A stretch of DNA of 64,000 bases from Allostella sp. ATCC 35155 (GCA_006738865.1 AP019701.1:4336001-4400000), one strand, 5' to 3'; counted from the stretch's first letter, positions 35,835 through 44,925 are shown. Notes: generated from the sequence alone by a model not told the origin. A program made the numbers and translations.

Positions 35835-36742
35835 GCGACGCCCACCCGCGGGCGCGGATCGATCAGACGCTGAACCAGTTCCGTCAGACCGTTGACCAGG
35901 ACCACCGAGACGGCCAGCACCAGGATGACGGCCTGTACGAGCGGGTAGTCCCGCCCCTGGATGGCGTCCAATGCCAGCGTTCCGATGCCGGGCAGGCCGA
36001 ACAGCACTTCGACCGTGATGGTTCCGCCGACGAGACCGGCGAGGATGATGCCGCCGAGCGCAACGACGACGGCGAGGGAGCCCGGCAGGACGTGCCGCAG
36101 CAGGACGCGCGCCGGGCCAAGGCCCTTGGCCCGCGCGGTGCGGACGTGGGCCGCCGTCATCGTCTCCTTCAGCTCCTCGTGCAGCGGCTTGACGATCTGG
36201 CCGGCGATGTCGATGCCGATGATCAGCGCCGGCATCAACGTCTGGCCGAGAGCCGGCAGCCAGCCGAGCCAGACCGAGAAGATCAGGATGGCGGCCACGC
36301 CGACACAGAAGGTGGGAATTGCGATCGACCAGAGATTGACGATCTCGAGCAGCCACCCGGCCGCCGAGCGCGGCCACAGCGCAGCCGCCAGGGCGATCGC
36401 GATGCCGAGCGCGAGCCCGATGGCGAGCGCCGCCGCAGCCAGCGCCAGCGTGTGGGGAAGGGCAAGGCCGATCATGTCCACGACCGGCGTCTCGAAGCGC
36501 AACGACAGGCCGAGATCGCCTTCCGCGGCGCGGGTCAGCCAGATGCGGAATTGCTCGTGCCAGCCGAGGTCGAGCCCCATCTCGCGGCGCATCTCGGCCA
36601 CGGCGTCCGCATCGAGCGCCCCCTCCGCCGCGAGGACGTCGACGACGTCGCCGGGAACCACGCGCACGAGAAGGAAGACCGCGACGGTGATTGCCGCGAT
36701 CAGCAGAAGTTGCCGCACCAGCAGCGTCCCCATGGACCTCAT
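35831..36742 (-). CDS. ABC transporter permease, DppB-like
   Basis: A 303-residue permease: RVVPGDVVDVLAAEGALDADAVAEMRREMGL, DLGLSLRFETPVVDMI, about six membrane helices and an EAA-type loop (TARAKGLGPARVLLRHVLPG). The order here, binding protein, DppC, DppB, ATPase, is the reverse of the usual B-C order. The start ATG at 36742 overlaps the DppC-like stop in an ATGA junction; an ATG three codons in is equally possible. Confidence 0.9.
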   Translation of the reverse strand: MRSMGTLLVRQLLLIAAITVAVFLLVRVVPGDVVDVLAAEGALDADAVAEMRREMGLDLGWHEQFRIWLTRAAEGDLGLSLRFETPVVDMIGLALPHTLALAAAALAIGLALGIAIALAAALWPRSAAGWLLEIVNLWSIAIPTFCVGVAAILIFSVWLGWLPALGQTLMPALIIGIDIAGQIVKPLHEELKETMTAAHVRTARAKGLGPARVLLRHVLPGSLAVVVALGGIILAGLVGGTITVEVLFGLPGIGTLALDAIQGRDYPLVQAVILVLAVSVVLVNGLTELVQRLIDPRPRVGVA

Positions 36743-37608
36743 GGCCGGGGCGTCCCGGTGTCGCGCAACGGATCGAGTGTCGCCCGCAGCCGGTCGCCGG
36801 CCAGGACGCAGACGACGGTGACGAGGGACAGCGCCATCATCGGCACCAGGGCTGCGTGCGGCGCCGTCTCGATGTAGGGGACGCCGTCGGCGATCATCCG
36901 GCCCCAGGTCGGCGTCTCGGGCGCGACGCCGAGGCCGAGAAAGCTGAGAACCGACTCCGTGGTGATGGCCCGCGGCACGACCAGCGCAGCCTGCGTCACG
37001 AGGGCGCCCACGATGTTCGGCAGCACGTGGCGACGCAGCAGAGCGAACCGCCCGGAACCGAGCACCAGCGCGGCCTGGACGTAGCCCGCCGCCATCTCGC
37101 GCCGGTAGGTCGCCGCCGCGACGAGAGCGAATATCGGGGCGAAGGCCAGCCCCAGGGCCAGGATGACCGGCGCGGCGCCGTTGCCGAGGGCGACCATCAG
37201 GACCAGCGCCAGGAGAACGCCCGGCATCGTCCGCACGAGATCCACGAGGCCCATCAGAACCGAGCGCAGCCACCCGCCGGCGACGGCGGCCACCAGCCCG
37301 ACGCCGGCCCCCAGGAGAAGCGCCACCGCCGACCCGGCCAGCGCGATGGCGAGGCTGAGGCGGGTTCCGGCGGCAAGCCGTGCCGCCATGTCCCGGCCGA
37401 GCGGATCGACGCCGAGCGGATGGGCCGCCGAGGGGCCGGCGTTGCGCAGTTCGAGGGACTGGGCGAGCGGATCGTTCGCGACCAGTTCCGGTCCGGCCGC
37501 CGCGAGCAGAAGCACCGCGGCGGCCAGGCCGATGACGATGACCGGCCGCCGCGCAGCCGGGCGGCTACGGCCGGAGTCCGATCCGGACCCGGCCGTCAGC
37601 GTGGTCAC
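36739..37608 (-). CDS. ABC transporter permease, DppC-like
   Basis: A 289-residue permease with a hydrophobic N-terminal helix, HPLGVDPLGRDMAARLAAGTRLSLAIAL (the DppC mark), about six membrane helices and the EAA-type loop (AALVLGSGRFALLRRHVLPN). The GTG at 37608 forms a GTGA overlap with the stop of the binding-protein gene. Transport substrate unknown. Confidence 0.9.
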   Translation of the reverse strand: MTTLTAGSGSDSGRSRPAARRPVIVIGLAAAVLLLAAAGPELVANDPLAQSLELRNAGPSAAHPLGVDPLGRDMAARLAAGTRLSLAIALAGSAVALLLGAGVGLVAAVAGGWLRSVLMGLVDLVRTMPGVLLALVLMVALGNGAAPVILALGLAFAPIFALVAAATYRREMAAGYVQAALVLGSGRFALLRRHVLPNIVGALVTQAALVVPRAITTESVLSFLGLGVAPETPTWGRMIADGVPYIETAPHAALVPMMALSLVTVVCVLAGDRLRATLDPLRDTGTPRP

Positions 37609-39149
37609 GAGCGATTGCCGGCCAGCCAGGTGAAGGCGACGCCGCCGCCGGCCGAGTGCTGGCCCCAGGTGAAGCCCGTCGTGTAGCCGCGAACCTCCGG
37701 GCGGACGCCGATGGCGTTGGCCGAATGACCCACGACCACCGTGTAGTAACGCTCCATAGCCCGCTGCCAGGCCGAGAGATAGTTGCGGCGAACGTCCGCC
37801 GGGTCGGGCGCGGCGACCGCCTGGGCGACCAGACGATCGAACTCCCCATCCTGCACGCCACCCCAGAGCACCGGGTTGGGCCCGTCGCTGGTCATGCGCA
37901 CGAAGCGCAGGAAGATGTCGGCGCGCGGGCCGGACGACATGGGCGCGATGTCCCAGTCGTACTGGCCGAGCCGCCGCTGCGCCCCGATGTCGTCGAGTGC
38001 CTGATGGTCGACGCCGAAGCCGAGCCGGCGCATCGCCTGCACGACGATCTGGGTGTAGGGATCCTGCCAGGACACGATGCGCACGGTGTGCGCGGCCGGA
38101 TCGACGCCCGCCTCCCGCAGCAGGGCGGCCGCCTTTTCCGGATCCGGCTTGGCATGCCGGTCGGCCTCGTGCAGCGCCTTGTCCCAGAAGAAGTTTCCGG
38201 GCGCGGCCATCTGGTTCGTGACGACGCCGGCGTCGCCCGCGATGAACCGCATGTAGGCCGGCTTGTCGAGCATGTAGGTCACGGCCTGACGGACGCGGAC
38301 GTCGTCGAACGGGGGGCGCGGCTTGCGGTTGTTGAACGACCAGAAGTACCAGGTCGTGTCCTTGAGGTGCTGGACCCCGACCTTTCCCTCCCTCTTGAGC
38401 TGGGCCGCCTTGTCGTGCGGCACGCGCGCGACGTGGAGGTCGCCCGCGCGCAGCGCCAGACTGTTGTCGTCGGCATCGCGCAGGTCGAACTCGACCGCGT
38501 CGAGATAGGGCTTGCCGGCCATCCAGTACTGCTTGTGCGCGGGCGCCCGGAAGCGAACCTTCGGCTGCCATTCGCCGAAGGCAAAGGGCCCGGTCGCGAT
38601 CGGCCGGGTGATGGTGCCCGCCCAGCCGGGCGATTCCGGTGCGACAATCCACAGTTCCGACAACAGGTTGAGGAACGGCGCATAGGGCTCGGACAGCGAG
38701 ACGCGCAGCGTGTGGCTGTCCGTCGCCTCGACGGCCGTCAGCAGCTTCATCGCGCTGGTCAGCCAGCCGCGCTTCACCGTGTCCCGAACCCGCTCGAAGT
38801 TCGCCTTGACGTCCGCCGCCGTGAGCTCGCGTCCATTGTGGAACCGCACGCCGCGGCGAATGGCGAACTCGTAGGTCCGGCCGTCGGCAGAGACGGAGTA
38901 ACGCTCGGCGAGGAAGGGCCGGACCGTCCCGTCGTCGGCGATGCTGGTGAGCGTCTCGACGAAGACCTGCTGCACCGCGATGCTGCCGGTGTGGCGGTGC
39001 GGATCGGCGGTATCCAGGCCGAGCACCGCGATCTTGAGCGTGCCGCCGCGTTGCGGCGTCTCGTCGGCGAAGGCGGGATGGGCCAGGCCTGCAGCGAGCA
39101 GGGCTGCGCCGGCGAACAGGGTGCGGCGAGCGATCGGAATGCGGTGCAT
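37605..39149 (-). CDS. ABC transporter substrate-binding protein, SBP_bac_5 type
   Basis: A 514-residue periplasmic binding protein. The signal peptide (PIARRTLFAGAALLAAGLAHPAFA) carries twin arginines in a weak Tat-like setting. The mature part has YEFAIRRGVRFHNGRELTAADV and ATGPFAFGEWQPKVRF, the usual family marks. It is separated by 17 bases from a phosphodiesterase gene upstream and coupled to three downstream transporter genes, so it probably binds a peptide-like or phosphorylated organic solute. Confidence 0.9.
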   Translation of the reverse strand: MHRIPIARRTLFAGAALLAAGLAHPAFADETPQRGGTLKIAVLGLDTADPHRHTGSIAVQQVFVETLTSIADDGTVRPFLAERYSVSADGRTYEFAIRRGVRFHNGRELTAADVKANFERVRDTVKRGWLTSAMKLLTAVEATDSHTLRVSLSEPYAPFLNLLSELWIVAPESPGWAGTITRPIATGPFAFGEWQPKVRFRAPAHKQYWMAGKPYLDAVEFDLRDADDNSLALRAGDLHVARVPHDKAAQLKREGKVGVQHLKDTTWYFWSFNNRKPRPPFDDVRVRQAVTYMLDKPAYMRFIAGDAGVVTNQMAAPGNFFWDKALHEADRHAKPDPEKAAALLREAGVDPAAHTVRIVSWQDPYTQIVVQAMRRLGFGVDHQALDDIGAQRRLGQYDWDIAPMSSGPRADIFLRFVRMTSDGPNPVLWGGVQDGEFDRLVAQAVAAPDPADVRRNYLSAWQRAMERYYTVVVGHSANAIGVRPEVRGYTTGFTWGQHSAGGGVAFTWLAGNRS

Positions 39150-39166
39150 CGGTCTTCCCTCTGCGG

Positions 39167-40456
39167 TCAGGGCGGAGAAATCGGAGGCGGTTCCAGAGGC
39201 AGCGGACGCCCGTCCATCCCAGCCGTTTCGTGCCCGAGATGGCGCAGGACCGTCGGCGCGATATCGACCAGGGACGCGGGCATCGCGGTCGCGCGGGCGG
39301 TTGCGAAGCCGCCGCCGCGGATCACCAGGAACGGGCTCTGTTCGTGGATTCCAAGGCCGCCATGCTGGCCGAAGCCGTCATAGCTCTTGGCGCTTTCGGG
39401 ATCGGCGACGATGTCCGCATGGCCCGGAACGCCGTGCGCGTTGGGGGCAAGATCGGCTGCCGTCGTCAGCGCCAGCAGCACCGGGCCGTCGACCGGCAGG
39501 CCGAGGCTCGCCAGCTCGCCCCCGGCGAAGACCCGGCCCACCCAGTCCTCGCCCTCCAGGAACCGGCGCAGGGCATCGCGCCGGTCCTGCGCCTCGGGCG
39601 CGGCGTAGATGACCGCCCCCGTGCCGTTCGGCGCGAGCACGATGTCGCTGCTGTCCGGCGCGGTCTTGAGGCCCGCCGCCACCAGCCGCCCGGTCGCGTC
39701 GATCGTGCGGCGGGTCGTCTCCATGCCGTGGTCGGAGCAGGCGACGAACAGGATGTCCTCCCCTTCGCGCGCCAGTTCGTCGACGGTGGCCAGCACCTCG
39801 GCGACGCGATCGTCGGCGGCGCGGATGGCAGCGCGATGGGCGGGCGAGCCGAGCGGCTCGGCGTGGCCGGTATGGTCCGGTTCGGACAACCACAGCGTCG
39901 CGACCGCGGGCCGCCGGCGCCGCAGCATCTCGTCGCAGAAGCGGGCCGTCATCGTCCGGTCTCCCTCGGCACCGATGCGGATCGCGAGGTGCCGTTCGCC
40001 CGTCTCGGGTACGAGTCCGGGCCCGTATGAACCGGCGCGGTGATAGACCCAGCCCCAGCCGTCCGGATCGTGGAAGTAGGCCGCGCCCGGGGAGACGTTC
40101 GACATGATGACCGCGCCGCCATGGTCGGCCAGGCGCTGCGCCAGGGTCGGCACCCGGAGCGTGCGGCCGGTCGCGCGCCGCATCCGCTCGCGGAAGTCGG
40201 GATCGCCGACCGAGCGGCAGACCAGCCCGGCCCCTTCGTCGAGTGCCATGGTGTTGCCGAGGAGGCCGTGGGTTCCGGGCAGGCAACCGGTCGCGATCGA
40301 CGCGGAACTGGTGCGGGTCGTCGACGGAAAGACGCCGCGGAAGGCGCGGAAGGCGCATGCCTCGGCCATCAGGGCGGAGAGCGTCGGCGCGACGTCCGGG
40401 GCGATCAGATCGCGGCGCAGGCTGTCGCAGACGACGATGACGGCACGTCGGGTCAT
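39167..40456 (-). CDS. Alkaline-phosphatase-superfamily phosphodiesterase/nucleotide pyrophosphatase
   Basis: A 429-residue enzyme of the type I phosphodiesterase group. VVCDSLRRDL has the first metal Asp11, FPSTTRTSSASIATG the nucleophile Thr47, LWLSEPDHTGH, CSDHGMETT and GQHGGLGIHEQSP supply the remaining Asp and His metal ligands. It should hydrolyse a phosphodiester, phosphonate or sulfate ester. No signal peptide is seen, so it acts in the cytoplasm. As the first gene of a five-gene ABC-importer operon it probably processes the imported solute. Confidence 0.87.
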   Translation of the reverse strand: MTRRAVIVVCDSLRRDLIAPDVAPTLSALMAEACAFRAFRGVFPSTTRTSSASIATGCLPGTHGLLGNTMALDEGAGLVCRSVGDPDFRERMRRATGRTLRVPTLAQRLADHGGAVIMSNVSPGAAYFHDPDGWGWVYHRAGSYGPGLVPETGERHLAIRIGAEGDRTMTARFCDEMLRRRRPAVATLWLSEPDHTGHAEPLGSPAHRAAIRAADDRVAEVLATVDELAREGEDILFVACSDHGMETTRRTIDATGRLVAAGLKTAPDSSDIVLAPNGTGAVIYAAPEAQDRRDALRRFLEGEDWVGRVFAGGELASLGLPVDGPVLLALTTAADLAPNAHGVPGHADIVADPESAKSYDGFGQHGGLGIHEQSPFLVIRGGGFATARATAMPASLVDIAPTVLRHLGHETAGMDGRPLPLEPPPISPP

Positions 40457-40565
40457 GGGGCTCCCTTCCCGGGCGGGAGCCTTAGCCGCCGCCCATGTCT
40501 GTTCGGCTACGGAGAGGTGAAGGTTCCGCGGAAGCGGCGGCGGGGTCGAGATCGGCCCGGGCGGG

Positions 40566-41267
40566 TCAGCCCTGCAGCCAGTAGCGAAGGACGGCGGTGA
40601 CCGCGTGCGGGCGCTCGAGCGGGGTCATGTGCCCGCTGTCCTCGACCACGACGAGGCGCGCGCCCGGGATGCCGGCGGCCATCTCCTCGTGGACCGCGAG
40701 CGGAGTAAGAGCGTCCTGGCGCCCGCACAGCACCAGCGTCGGGACGGCAATCGCGGCGAGATCCGCCCGGGAATCCGGGCGGCCGAGCATCGCCTTCTGC
40801 TGGTTGAGGAAACCATCGCGCCCGACGCGGTGGGCCATCGCCGTCAGCCCGTCGACCAGCGGCGCGTCGGCGAGCCGGTCGGGGTGGACGAAGATCGGCA
40901 TGTAGGCCTGCATGACGGCGTCCAATTCGCCGCGTTCGCCCATCGCCATGAAGCGGTGCCGGCGCTCGCGCTGCTCCGGCGAGTCGGCCCGGGCCGAGGT
41001 GTCGAGCAGCGCCAGCCGCTCGACGCGCCCGGGCGCCCGGCGCAGGATCTCGAAGGCGAGGTAGCCGCCCATCGAGAAGCCGGCCAGCGCGAACCGCGGC
41101 GGCGCCGTCGCCAGCACGGAATCGGCCATGCCGCCCAGGCTGTCGTGGCGGGAGAGGTCGGCCACGGTCACCTCGGCGAGGTCGCCGAGGTGACGGGCCG
41201 GATGCGCCCACAGCCCCTCGTCGGCCATGTGGCCGGGCAGCAGCAGGAGGGGCGGGCGCGCGGTCAT
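40566..41267 (-). CDS. Alpha/beta-hydrolase
   Basis: A 233-residue alpha/beta-hydrolase: LLLLPGHMADEGLW holds the oxyanion loop, FALAGFSMGGYLAFEIL the nucleophile elbow GFSMGG with the catalytic Ser, LCGRQDALTPL the acid, and VEDSGHMTPLERP the His. It probably cleaves an ester or C-C bond. Its ATG overlaps the stop of the tautomerase gene in an ATGA junction, so the two form a small operon that resembles fragments of aromatic or keto-acid degradation pathways. Confidence 0.87.
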   Translation of the reverse strand: MTARPPLLLLPGHMADEGLWAHPARHLGDLAEVTVADLSRHDSLGGMADSVLATAPPRFALAGFSMGGYLAFEILRRAPGRVERLALLDTSARADSPEQRERRHRFMAMGERGELDAVMQAYMPIFVHPDRLADAPLVDGLTAMAHRVGRDGFLNQQKAMLGRPDSRADLAAIAVPTLVLCGRQDALTPLAVHEEMAAGIPGARLVVVEDSGHMTPLERPHAVTAVLRYWLQG

Positions 41268-41464
41268 CCCTTCGCCTTCCGGCTTTCGGCGACCGACTTC
41301 TCGCCGACATAGAAGTCGCCGGCCGCGATCTCCTCGAACGACACCCAGACCGACTCCTTGGGCATGCCGGCGGTGCCGGCGACGGCGTCGACGATCTTGC
41401 GGGCCATCTCGTCCTTGGTGGCCTGATCGCGGCCGGCGACGAGACGGACGCTGACGAACGGCAT
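41264..41464 (-). CDS. 4-oxalocrotonate tautomerase-family protein
   Basis: A 66-residue protein starting MPFVSVRLVAGRDQATKDEMARKIVDAVA. After removal of Met the catalytic Pro1 is exposed, as in all tautomerases of this group; VSVRL and WVSFEEIAAGDFYVGEKSV complete the beta-alpha-beta fold. Length matches 4-OT monomers. It is translationally coupled to an alpha/beta-hydrolase and divergent from a ModE-like gene 122 bp away. Confidence 0.87.
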   Translation of the reverse strand: MPFVSVRLVAGRDQATKDEMARKIVDAVAGTAGMPKESVWVSFEEIAAGDFYVGEKSVAESRKAKG

Positions 41465-41586
41465 GATGGTTCCTTTCCAGTCGAGGGGAATGCCGAGAGG
41501 CCGCCGATGTTGCCCCGTCCGCCGATCCGGTGGAAGGGGCTTGCGACGCTCGCCTCCTGATGTAGCCTTCGGAACGGTACCCGCCG

Positions 41587-42057
41587 ATGACGACGCCCGC
41601 TCCAAGCCCGCCGCCCGACAAGCCGCCTTCGCGCGGCGTCACCCGGCTCGCCCGCAATCCGGCCCGCGGCAGCGACGAGGCGCGGCTGACCATCCGCGTC
41701 GATTTCGGCAGCCACGGCGCGCTCGGGCCGGGCAAGATCCGGTTGCTCGAGTTGATCGGCGCCCAGGGTTCGATCTCGGCCGCCGGACGGGCGATGGGCA
41801 TGTCCTACCGCCGCGCCTGGCTGCTCGTCGACAGCCTGAACCAGGCATTCCGGGAGCCGGTCGTGGCGACGCAGCATGGCGGCCAGGGCGGCGGCGGGGC
41901 GCAGCTGACCCAGGCGGGCCAGGCACTGATCGCGCGTTACCGGACGATGGAGGGGGCGCTGGAAGCGGCTGCGGCCGAGCACCTCGCGGCGTTCGCCGCC
42001 GCGCTCTCCGAGCGCACGCCCGTCTTCCCCGTCGACGACATCGACGAGGACGCGTAG
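41587..42057 (+). CDS. ModE-like winged-helix regulator
   Basis: A 156-residue protein containing the ModE N-terminal DNA-binding domain: RLTIRVDFGSHGALGPGKIRLLELI, GSISAAGRAMGMSYRRAWLLVDSLNQAF, then GGAQLTQAGQALIARYR. It lacks the C-terminal molybdate-binding Mop domains of full ModE, so it cannot sense molybdate in the usual way by itself. It is convergent with modC, its stop two bases from modC's, which supports a link to molybdenum handling. A proline-rich N-terminal tail precedes the domain. Confidence 0.85.
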   Translation: MTTPAPSPPPDKPPSRGVTRLARNPARGSDEARLTIRVDFGSHGALGPGKIRLLELIGAQGSISAAGRAMGMSYRRAWLLVDSLNQAFREPVVATQHGGQGGGGAQLTQAGQALIARYRTMEGALEAAAAEHLAAFAAALSERTPVFPVDDIDEDA

Positions 42058-42058
42058 C

Positions 42059-43168
42059 TCAGCTCGCGAAGCTGACCGACTTGACGACCGCGAAGACCGG
42101 CGTCCCGGCGGCCAGATTCATCTGCGCGGCCGAGCGCCGGGTAATGCGGGCGACCAGCAGCGCGCCGCCGCAATCGACCTGGACGTCGACCGCAGCGCCG
42201 TGCGCCGCGCCGACGGACGCGACCTGCCCGGCGAGGATGTTCAGCGCGCTGATGCCCTGCGGCCGGTCGGCCGCCAACATCACGTCGCGGGCCCGGATGC
42301 GCAGGCGGACGCTGCGGCCGGCCGTCAGCCCGGATGCCGGAACGAAGACGCGGCCGGCGCGGGTCTCGAGTTCGGCCAGGCCGAAGCCGTCATCCTCGCG
42401 CAGCACGCGGGCGTCGAGCACCGCCCCCGCCTCGTCGGTACCGGACAAGGGCTCGAGGTCGACGCGGCCCAGGACCCGTTCGGGCGCCCCGGCCGCCAGC
42501 ACCTGCCCGCCGGCCAGCAAGACCACCGTCCCCGCGAGCCGCGCGACCTCGTCGATCGCATGGCTGACATAGACGATCGGCACCCCCGCCTCGTCGCGCA
42601 GGCGCTCGATGTAGGGCAGGATCTCGGCCTTGCGCCCCGGATCGAGCGAGGCCAGGGGCTCGTCCATCAGAAGGACGCGCGGCACCGACAGGAGCGCGCG
42701 GCCGATGGCGACGCGCTGGCGCTCGCCGCCGGAGAGCAGCGACGGCCGGCGGTCAAGCAGATGGCCGATCCCCAGCATCTCGACCACGCGATCGAAGTCG
42801 TCGCGCCGGCCGGCGGCCCCCGCGAACCAGCGGCCGTAGAGCAGGTTGTTGCGGACGGCCAGGTGCGGGAAGAGCCGCGCGTCCTGGAAGACGTAGCCGA
42901 TGCGCCGGCGATGGGGCGGCACGAAGATGCCGGCAGCGGTATCGACGAGGATCCGGCCGTCGATGTCGATCCGCCCCTCGTCGGGCCGGATCAGCCCGGC
43001 GATGACGTTGACGAGCGAGGTCTTGCCCGAACCCGACCGGCCGAACAGCGCGGTGATGCCGGATTCGGCCGAAAAGCCGGCATCGAGGCGGAAGGCGCCG
43101 AGGCGATGGCGGACCGCGACCGAGAGGCGGGCCGTAGCCGATGGCGGGACCGGCTGCCGCGCACTCAC
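42059..43168 (-). CDS. modC: Molybdate ABC transporter ATPase ModC
   Basis: A 369-residue ATPase: Walker A FGRSGSGKTSL, the signature LSGGERQR, Walker B VLLMDEPLASLD, and a C-terminal Mop domain (SALNILAGQVASVGAAHGAAVDVQVDCGG, then LAAGTPVFAVVKSVSF). The start is set at GTG 43168 since it makes a GTGA overlap with modB, as elsewhere in this genome; an ATG at 43207 would overlap modB by 43 bases. It imports molybdate with ModB, and probably tungstate as well. Confidence 0.92.
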   Translation of the reverse strand: MSARQPVPPSATARLSVAVRHRLGAFRLDAGFSAESGITALFGRSGSGKTSLVNVIAGLIRPDEGRIDIDGRILVDTAAGIFVPPHRRRIGYVFQDARLFPHLAVRNNLLYGRWFAGAAGRRDDFDRVVEMLGIGHLLDRRPSLLSGGERQRVAIGRALLSVPRVLLMDEPLASLDPGRKAEILPYIERLRDEAGVPIVYVSHAIDEVARLAGTVVLLAGGQVLAAGAPERVLGRVDLEPLSGTDEAGAVLDARVLREDDGFGLAELETRAGRVFVPASGLTAGRSVRLRIRARDVMLAADRPQGISALNILAGQVASVGAAHGAAVDVQVDCGGALLVARITRRSAAQMNLAAGTPVFAVVKSVSFAS

Positions 43169-43860
43169 TGGAGGCCGATCCGGCGGCCGGCCCGCCGCGC
43201 CAGCCATTCCGAAGCCAGCAGGGCCAGCAGGGCGATCGCGACCGAGACCAGCGTCAGGCGCAGGGCGCCGGCATCGCCGCCCGGGACCTGCGTCAGCGCA
43301 TAGATCGCCGAGGGCAGGGTCTGGGTCTCGCCCGGAATGCTGGACACGAAGGTGATGGTCGCCCCGAACTCGCCCATCGCCTTGGCGAAGCAGAGGATGG
43401 CGCCGGCGACGATGCCGGGCAGCATCAGCGGCAGGGTCACGGTGAGGAAGACCCAGACCGGCGACGCGCCCAGCGTGCCCGCCGCGGCTTCCAGCCGGCG
43501 GTCGACCGCTTCGACCGACAGGCGGATGGCGCGGACCATCAGGGGGAAGCCCATCACGCCGGCCGCCAGGGCGGCGCCCGTCCAGCGGAACGCGAAGACG
43601 ATACCGAGATACTCGGCGAGGAAGGTGCCGATCGCCCCACGCCGGCCGAACAGGAGCAGAAGCAGATACCCCGTCACCACCGGCGGCAGGATGAGCGGCA
43701 GCAGGACCAGCCCGTTGAGCAGCCCGACGCCGGGAAACCTACAGCGGCCGAGGACCAGGGCCACCAGCACGGCGACAGGCAGGCTGCCGGCGGTGGCCCA
43801 GCCCGCGACCACGAGGCTGAGCCGGACCGCGGTCAGTTCCTCGTCGCTCAGACCGAGCAT
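43165..43860 (-). CDS. modB: Molybdate ABC transporter permease ModB
   Basis: A 231-residue permease of ModB size: LSDEELTAVRLSLVVAGWATAG, LNGLVLLPLILPPVVTGYLLLLLFG, EAAAGTLGASPVWVFLTVTLPLMLPGI (the EAA loop) and AKAMGEFGATITFVSSIPGETQTLP, a strong ModB signature. The ATG at 43860 gives the usual length. The gene that should precede it, modA (binding protein), is not in this window. Confidence 0.92.
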   Translation of the reverse strand: MLGLSDEELTAVRLSLVVAGWATAGSLPVAVLVALVLGRCRFPGVGLLNGLVLLPLILPPVVTGYLLLLLFGRRGAIGTFLAEYLGIVFAFRWTGAALAAGVMGFPLMVRAIRLSVEAVDRRLEAAAGTLGASPVWVFLTVTLPLMLPGIVAGAILCFAKAMGEFGATITFVSSIPGETQTLPSAIYALTQVPGGDAGALRLTLVSVAIALLALLASEWLARRAGRRIGLQ

Positions 43861-43887
43861 CGCGCACCGGTGGATTCGTCCATCCCC

Positions 43888-43911
43888 GCTATATCTCGCA
43901 AAATATCTCGC
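43888..43911. promoter_or_regulatory. Repeated ATATCTCGC element upstream of modB
   Basis: Between modB and the divergent response regulator lies CGCTATATCTCGCAAAAT (43888-43905) and onward: ATATCTCGC occurs twice, at 43891-43899 and 43903-43911, twelve bases apart. The left side, CGCTATAT, matches one half of the known ModE box, but the expected inverted half is not present. Plausible regulator site for modBC; weakly supported. Confidence 0.35.
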
Positions 43912-44013
43912 CTGCCAATGGTGCAGGCTCATCGTGACGAGCATGGCAGGCGCACGCTATGAGGGATGGGGCGCCCCGGCGAGATCCCGAGGCAAGCGAG
44001 GAGACGGAACGAG

Positions 44014-44925
44014 ATGCGAGCGCTGGTCGTCGACGACGTGCCCGAGATCCGGGAGTTGATCAGCGTCCTGCTCAGCGGCGACGGCTTCCGCGTGGAGGCG
44101 GTCGCCGAGTCGGCCGAAGAGGCCTTCGAGCGGCTGTACCTCGACGATCCCGCCGTCCCGCCGCCGGTCGACGTCATCCTGCTCGACGTCATGCTGCCGG
44201 GCGTCGACGGCATTGCCGCCTGCGGACGGATCAAGAGCGACCCGCGGTATCGCGACATCCCGATCCTGATGGTGACGGCGCGCCAGGAGACGGCATCGCT
44301 GCAGCAGGCATTCGCCGCCGGCGCGGCCGACTACATCCGCAAGCCGGTGCAGAAGTCCGAGCTGCTCGCCCGTGTCCGCTCCTGTCTGCGGCGCCGGAGC
44401 GAATCGGAGCGCCGGATGGCCGGGCGCCCGGAGGGGGCACGCGCGGTCGACCGGCTGCTGCTGCCGGGACGCGACCTGATCGAGGCGACGCTGGCGGCGG
44501 CGGCGGAGGCCGGCCGCTGCGCGCCGATGGCGGTCGCCGCCATCCGTATCGACGACTGGGAGGGTCTGCGCGAACGCCGGGGACGGGCTGCGGCGGACGC
44601 GGCGACGGGCGCCCTGGCCGAACGGCTGGCACGCCAGCCGGCGGCGCTGGGCGACCTGCTGGCCCATGACGGCGAGGGTCGTCTCCTGGCGCTGCTGCGC
44701 CGGACCCAGGCGCCCGAGGCGGCGCAGCGGGTCGCCGGCTGGATCGCCGACGCGGCGGATGGCGAGGCGGGAAATGGCGAGGCGGAGGATGGCCTTGCCG
44801 TCAGCGCTGGCCTCGCCTGGTGCCCGGGCGACACCCCGGACGGGCTGAAGCTGCTGGTCGAGCGCGCGCTGGCGGCACTGACCACGGCGGGCAATGCCGG
44901 CGGCCGTCGCCTCGAGATCGCCTGA
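44014..44925 (+). CDS. Response regulator with degenerate GGDEF-like output domain
   Basis: A 303-residue protein. Residues 1-122 form a receiver domain: ALVVDDVPEIRELI, phospho-acceptor Asp58 in VILLDVMLPG, and Lys110 in DYIRKPV. The rest follows the shape of a diguanylate cyclase (AAIRIDDWEGLRERRGRAAADAATGALAERL, then VSAGLAW) but the GGDEF motif is replaced by HDGEG (218-222), so it should not make c-di-GMP. It may bind a nucleotide or act as a protein partner. It begins a run with manC and a hybrid histidine kinase, its likely partner. Its stop lies in a 15-bp tandem repeat. Confidence 0.85.
   Translation: MRALVVDDVPEIRELISVLLSGDGFRVEAVAESAEEAFERLYLDDPAVPPPVDVILLDVMLPGVDGIAACGRIKSDPRYRDIPILMVTARQETASLQQAFAAGAADYIRKPVQKSELLARVRSCLRRRSESERRMAGRPEGARAVDRLLLPGRDLIEATLAAAAEAGRCAPMAVAAIRIDDWEGLRERRGRAAADAATGALAERLARQPAALGDLLAHDGEGRLLALLRRTQAPEAAQRVAGWIADAADGEAGNGEAEDGLAVSAGLAWCPGDTPDGLKLLVERALAALTTAGNAGGRRLEIA

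Noticed and set aside
41587-42057. Full-length ModE
   Set aside because: Only the DNA-binding domain is present; the protein ends before the Mop domains.
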